A DNA stretch of 6,886 bases, taken from contig CANQJX010000099.1 of NCBI GenBank assembly GCA_947624335.1, forward strand, positions 1-6,886, given 5' to 3'. This document shows, one piece after another, positions 5,579-6,886 of the stretch. Positions within the stretch are counted from its first letter, which is position 1. The number at the start of each line of letters is the position of its first letter. Position numbers and translations under genes: made by a program. The DNA comes from an uncultured Marvinbryantia sp. Lineage in GTDB: Bacteria > Bacillota > Clostridia > Lachnospirales > Lachnospiraceae. The notes beneath the pieces were generated by a model. The model searched no databases. It was not told the origin of the DNA and worked only from the letters and a program-made list of their open reading frames with translations.

Positions 5579-6577
5579 ATGGGATTTATTGATGTGATCA
5601 AGGAAAGAGCGAGAAACAACAAAAAAACGATTGTGCTTCCGGAGACGGAAGACCGCAGGACTTATGAAGCCGCGGCGCAGATCCTCAAAGAGGACATCGC
5701 CAATATTATCCTTGTAGGCAGCGAAGAGGCAGTGAAAAAAGGAAGCGAAGGACTGGATATTACCGGCGCGGTAGTGGTAGACCCGGCGACGTCCGATAAG
5801 ACGCAGGGCTACATAGACAAGCTGGTAGAGCTGCGCCAGAAAAAGGGCATGACCCCGGAGCAGGCGAAGGAAATTCTTTTGAACCAGTATCTGTATTATG
5901 GCGTTATGATGGTAAAGATGGGCGACGCAGACGGTATGGTATCCGGCGCCTGCCACTCCACAGCGGATACATTACGGCCGTGCCTGCAGATTTTAAAGAC
6001 AAAACCGGGCACAAAACTGGTATCGGCGTTTTTCCTGATGGTTGTGCCGGATTGCGAATACGGCGCAAACGGAACGTTTGTATTTGCGGACAGCGGACTG
6101 GTGCAGGATCCGACTCCGGAAGAGCTTGCCGCAATCGCGGCGTCCAGCGCGGATTCGTTCCGCCAGTTGACAGGCGAAGAACCGCGTGTGGCAATGCTGT
6201 CCCATTCCACCATGGGAAGCGCGAAGCATGCGCTGGTGGACAAGGTAGTAGAAGCGACAAAGATTGCCAAAGAACAGTATCCGAATCTGAAACTGGACGG
6301 CGAGATGCAGCTTGACGCGGCGATTGTTCCGAGCGTAGGATCTTCCAAAGCTCCGAACAGCGAGGTTGCGGGCAAGGCAAACACGCTGATTTTCCCCAAT
6401 CTGGATGCCGGAAATATCGGATACAAGCTGGTACAGAGACTGGCAAAAGCGGAAGCATACGGCCCCGTTACCCAGGGTATCGCCAAGCCGGTTAACGACC
6501 TTTCCAGAGGCTGCTCGGCCGAAGATATCGTAGGCGTCGTTGCGATCACCGCGGTACAGTGCCAGGTTGAAGACTAA
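5579..6577 (+). CDS. pta: Phosphate acetyltransferase (phosphotransacetylase)
   Basis: A 332-residue cytoplasmic enzyme that converts acetyl-CoA and phosphate to acetyl phosphate and CoA, feeding acetate kinase for substrate-level ATP formation. It is the short Pta type (about 325-335 residues), without the N-terminal regulatory domains of the E. coli enzyme. Family blocks run from MGFIDVIKERA and IVLPETEDRR at the N-terminus through DGMVSGACHSTADTLRP, PNSEVAGKANTLIFPNLDAGNIGYK and DLSRGCSAEDIV. The catalytic Ser309, Arg310 and Asp316 of the Methanosarcina thermophila enzyme fall at the same residue numbers here, in SRGCSAED. It has its own strong promoter and is followed 32 bases later by ackA, the usual operon order in clostridia. 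The start at 5579 is set by the ribosome binding site and the family N-terminus. Confidence 0.97.
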   Translation: MGFIDVIKERARNNKKTIVLPETEDRRTYEAAAQILKEDIANIILVGSEEAVKKGSEGLDITGAVVVDPATSDKTQGYIDKLVELRQKKGMTPEQAKEILLNQYLYYGVMMVKMGDADGMVSGACHSTADTLRPCLQILKTKPGTKLVSAFFLMVVPDCEYGANGTFVFADSGLVQDPTPEELAAIAASSADSFRQLTGEEPRVAMLSHSTMGSAKHALVDKVVEATKIAKEQYPNLKLDGEMQLDAAIVPSVGSSKAPNSEVAGKANTLIFPNLDAGNIGYKLVQRLAKAEAYGPVTQGIAKPVNDLSRGCSAEDIVGVVAITAVQCQVED

Positions 6578-6594
6578 CCTTAAGATCAGAAAAT

Positions 6595-6599
6595 GGAGG
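6595..6599 (+). promoter_or_regulatory. Ribosome binding site of ackA
   Basis: GGAGG lies 10 bases before the ATG at 6610. A nearer out-of-frame ATG at 6603 is only three bases from GGAGG and would encode just eight residues. Confidence 0.75.
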
Positions 6600-6613
6600 A
6601 TCATGAATCATGA
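6600..6613 (+). repeat. 7-bp tandem repeat across the ackA start codon
   Basis: ATCATGA occurs twice in direct succession (6600-6606 and 6607-6613). Each copy carries an ATG, so two start codons lie 7 bases apart in different frames. Only the second opens the acetate kinase frame. Confidence 0.6.
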
Positions 6614-6886
6614 ATGTTTTAGTTATTAACTGCGGAAGTTCTTCTTTAAAATATCAGTTGATCAACTCCGATACGGAAGCGGTTCTGGCAAAGGGGCTTT
6701 GCGAGAGAATCGGGATCGACGGAAGGCTGGTTTATCAGAAGGCCGGCTGCGATAAGGAAATTACCGAGGCGCCGATGCCGACGCACAAGCAGGCGATCCA
6801 GATGGTGCTGGACGCGCTGGTAAACGAGAAGACCGGAGCGATAGGGAGTCTGGCGGACGTCAACGCCGTAGGACACAGAGTCGTGC
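6610..6886 (+). CDS. ackA: Acetate kinase, N-terminal part, 3' end cut by window
   Basis: The first 92 residues of acetate kinase, which transfers the phosphate of acetyl phosphate to ADP, giving acetate and ATP; it acts in the cytoplasm directly after Pta. The opening MNVLVINCGSSSLKYQLI is the signature of the acetate kinase N-terminus, with the N-C-G-S-S-S-L-K phosphate-binding segment at residues 7-14. The visible part ends in VNAVGHRVV, the conserved block that contains the catalytic-site arginine (R91 in the M. thermophila enzyme, here the R of GHRV). A full protein is about 400 residues, so some three quarters lies right of the window. The frame is open to the last base. There is no promoter in the 32 bases after pta, so the two genes are one operon. 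Confidence 0.97.
   Translation, partial: MNVLVINCGSSSLKYQLINSDTEAVLAKGLCERIGIDGRLVYQKAGCDKEITEAPMPTHKQAIQMVLDALVNEKTGAIGSLADVNAVGHRVV

Noticed and set aside
5518..5592. A 24-codon upstream open frame overlapping the pta start
   Set aside because: Its ATG is within a base or two of the predicted transcript start, so there is no ribosome binding site, and the peptide has no recognisable leader features such as a run of one amino acid.
5993..6604. Long minus-strand open frames opposite pta (also 5896-6549 and 5904-6458)
   Set aside because: They are antisense to a confidently identified pta with conserved active-site residues; three different overlapping frames cannot all be real and none shows a family motif.

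Overview
The window looks like ordinary chromosome from a moderately GC-rich anaerobic member of the Firmicutes, most likely a Lachnospiraceae-type clostridium. The grounds are strong GGAGG-type ribosome binding sites, sigma-A-like promoters, the sequence character of the phosphate acetyltransferase, and the mix of UPF0210, TmcAL, DUF554, Pta and AckA genes. I cannot name a species. There are seven genes, two of them cut by the window edges, and no gap longer than about 170 bases.

Left part (1-2708): the C-terminal half of a UPF0210/DUF711 protein reads rightward into the window. It meets tmcAL (tRNA-Met cytidine acetate ligase), which reads leftward, and the two 3' ends overlap by 11 bases. 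Upstream of tmcAL on the same strand, 13 bases away, is a DUF554 membrane protein. DUF554 and tmcAL appear to form a two-gene leftward operon driven by a good extended -10 promoter at 2753-2781.

Centre (2709-5469): a 167-base divergent regulatory region carries back-to-back promoters. The rightward one has a consensus TTGACA -35 box, and its leader holds three TTAA blocks in phase at 8-base spacing, reminiscent of a Rex (NADH/NAD+ sensor) site. It drives an iron-type alcohol dehydrogenase and a class 3-like aldehyde dehydrogenase whose start and stop codons overlap as ATGA.

Right part (5470-6886): a near-consensus promoter and a leader with an 8-bp hairpin precede pta. It is followed 32 bases later by the start of ackA, which is cut by the window end. 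Pta and AckA convert acetyl-CoA through acetyl phosphate to acetate with ATP formation.

Taken together, the region is fermentation end-product metabolism: alcohol-aldehyde-acid redox conversion next to acetate formation. A tRNA-modifying enzyme that uses acetate as substrate lies close by. I found no mobile element, CRISPR array, RNA gene or evidence of a novel system. The points worth a second look are regulatory (the phased TTAA repeat, the divergent promoters, the pta leader hairpin) and a cofactor-site substitution in the aldehyde dehydrogenase.
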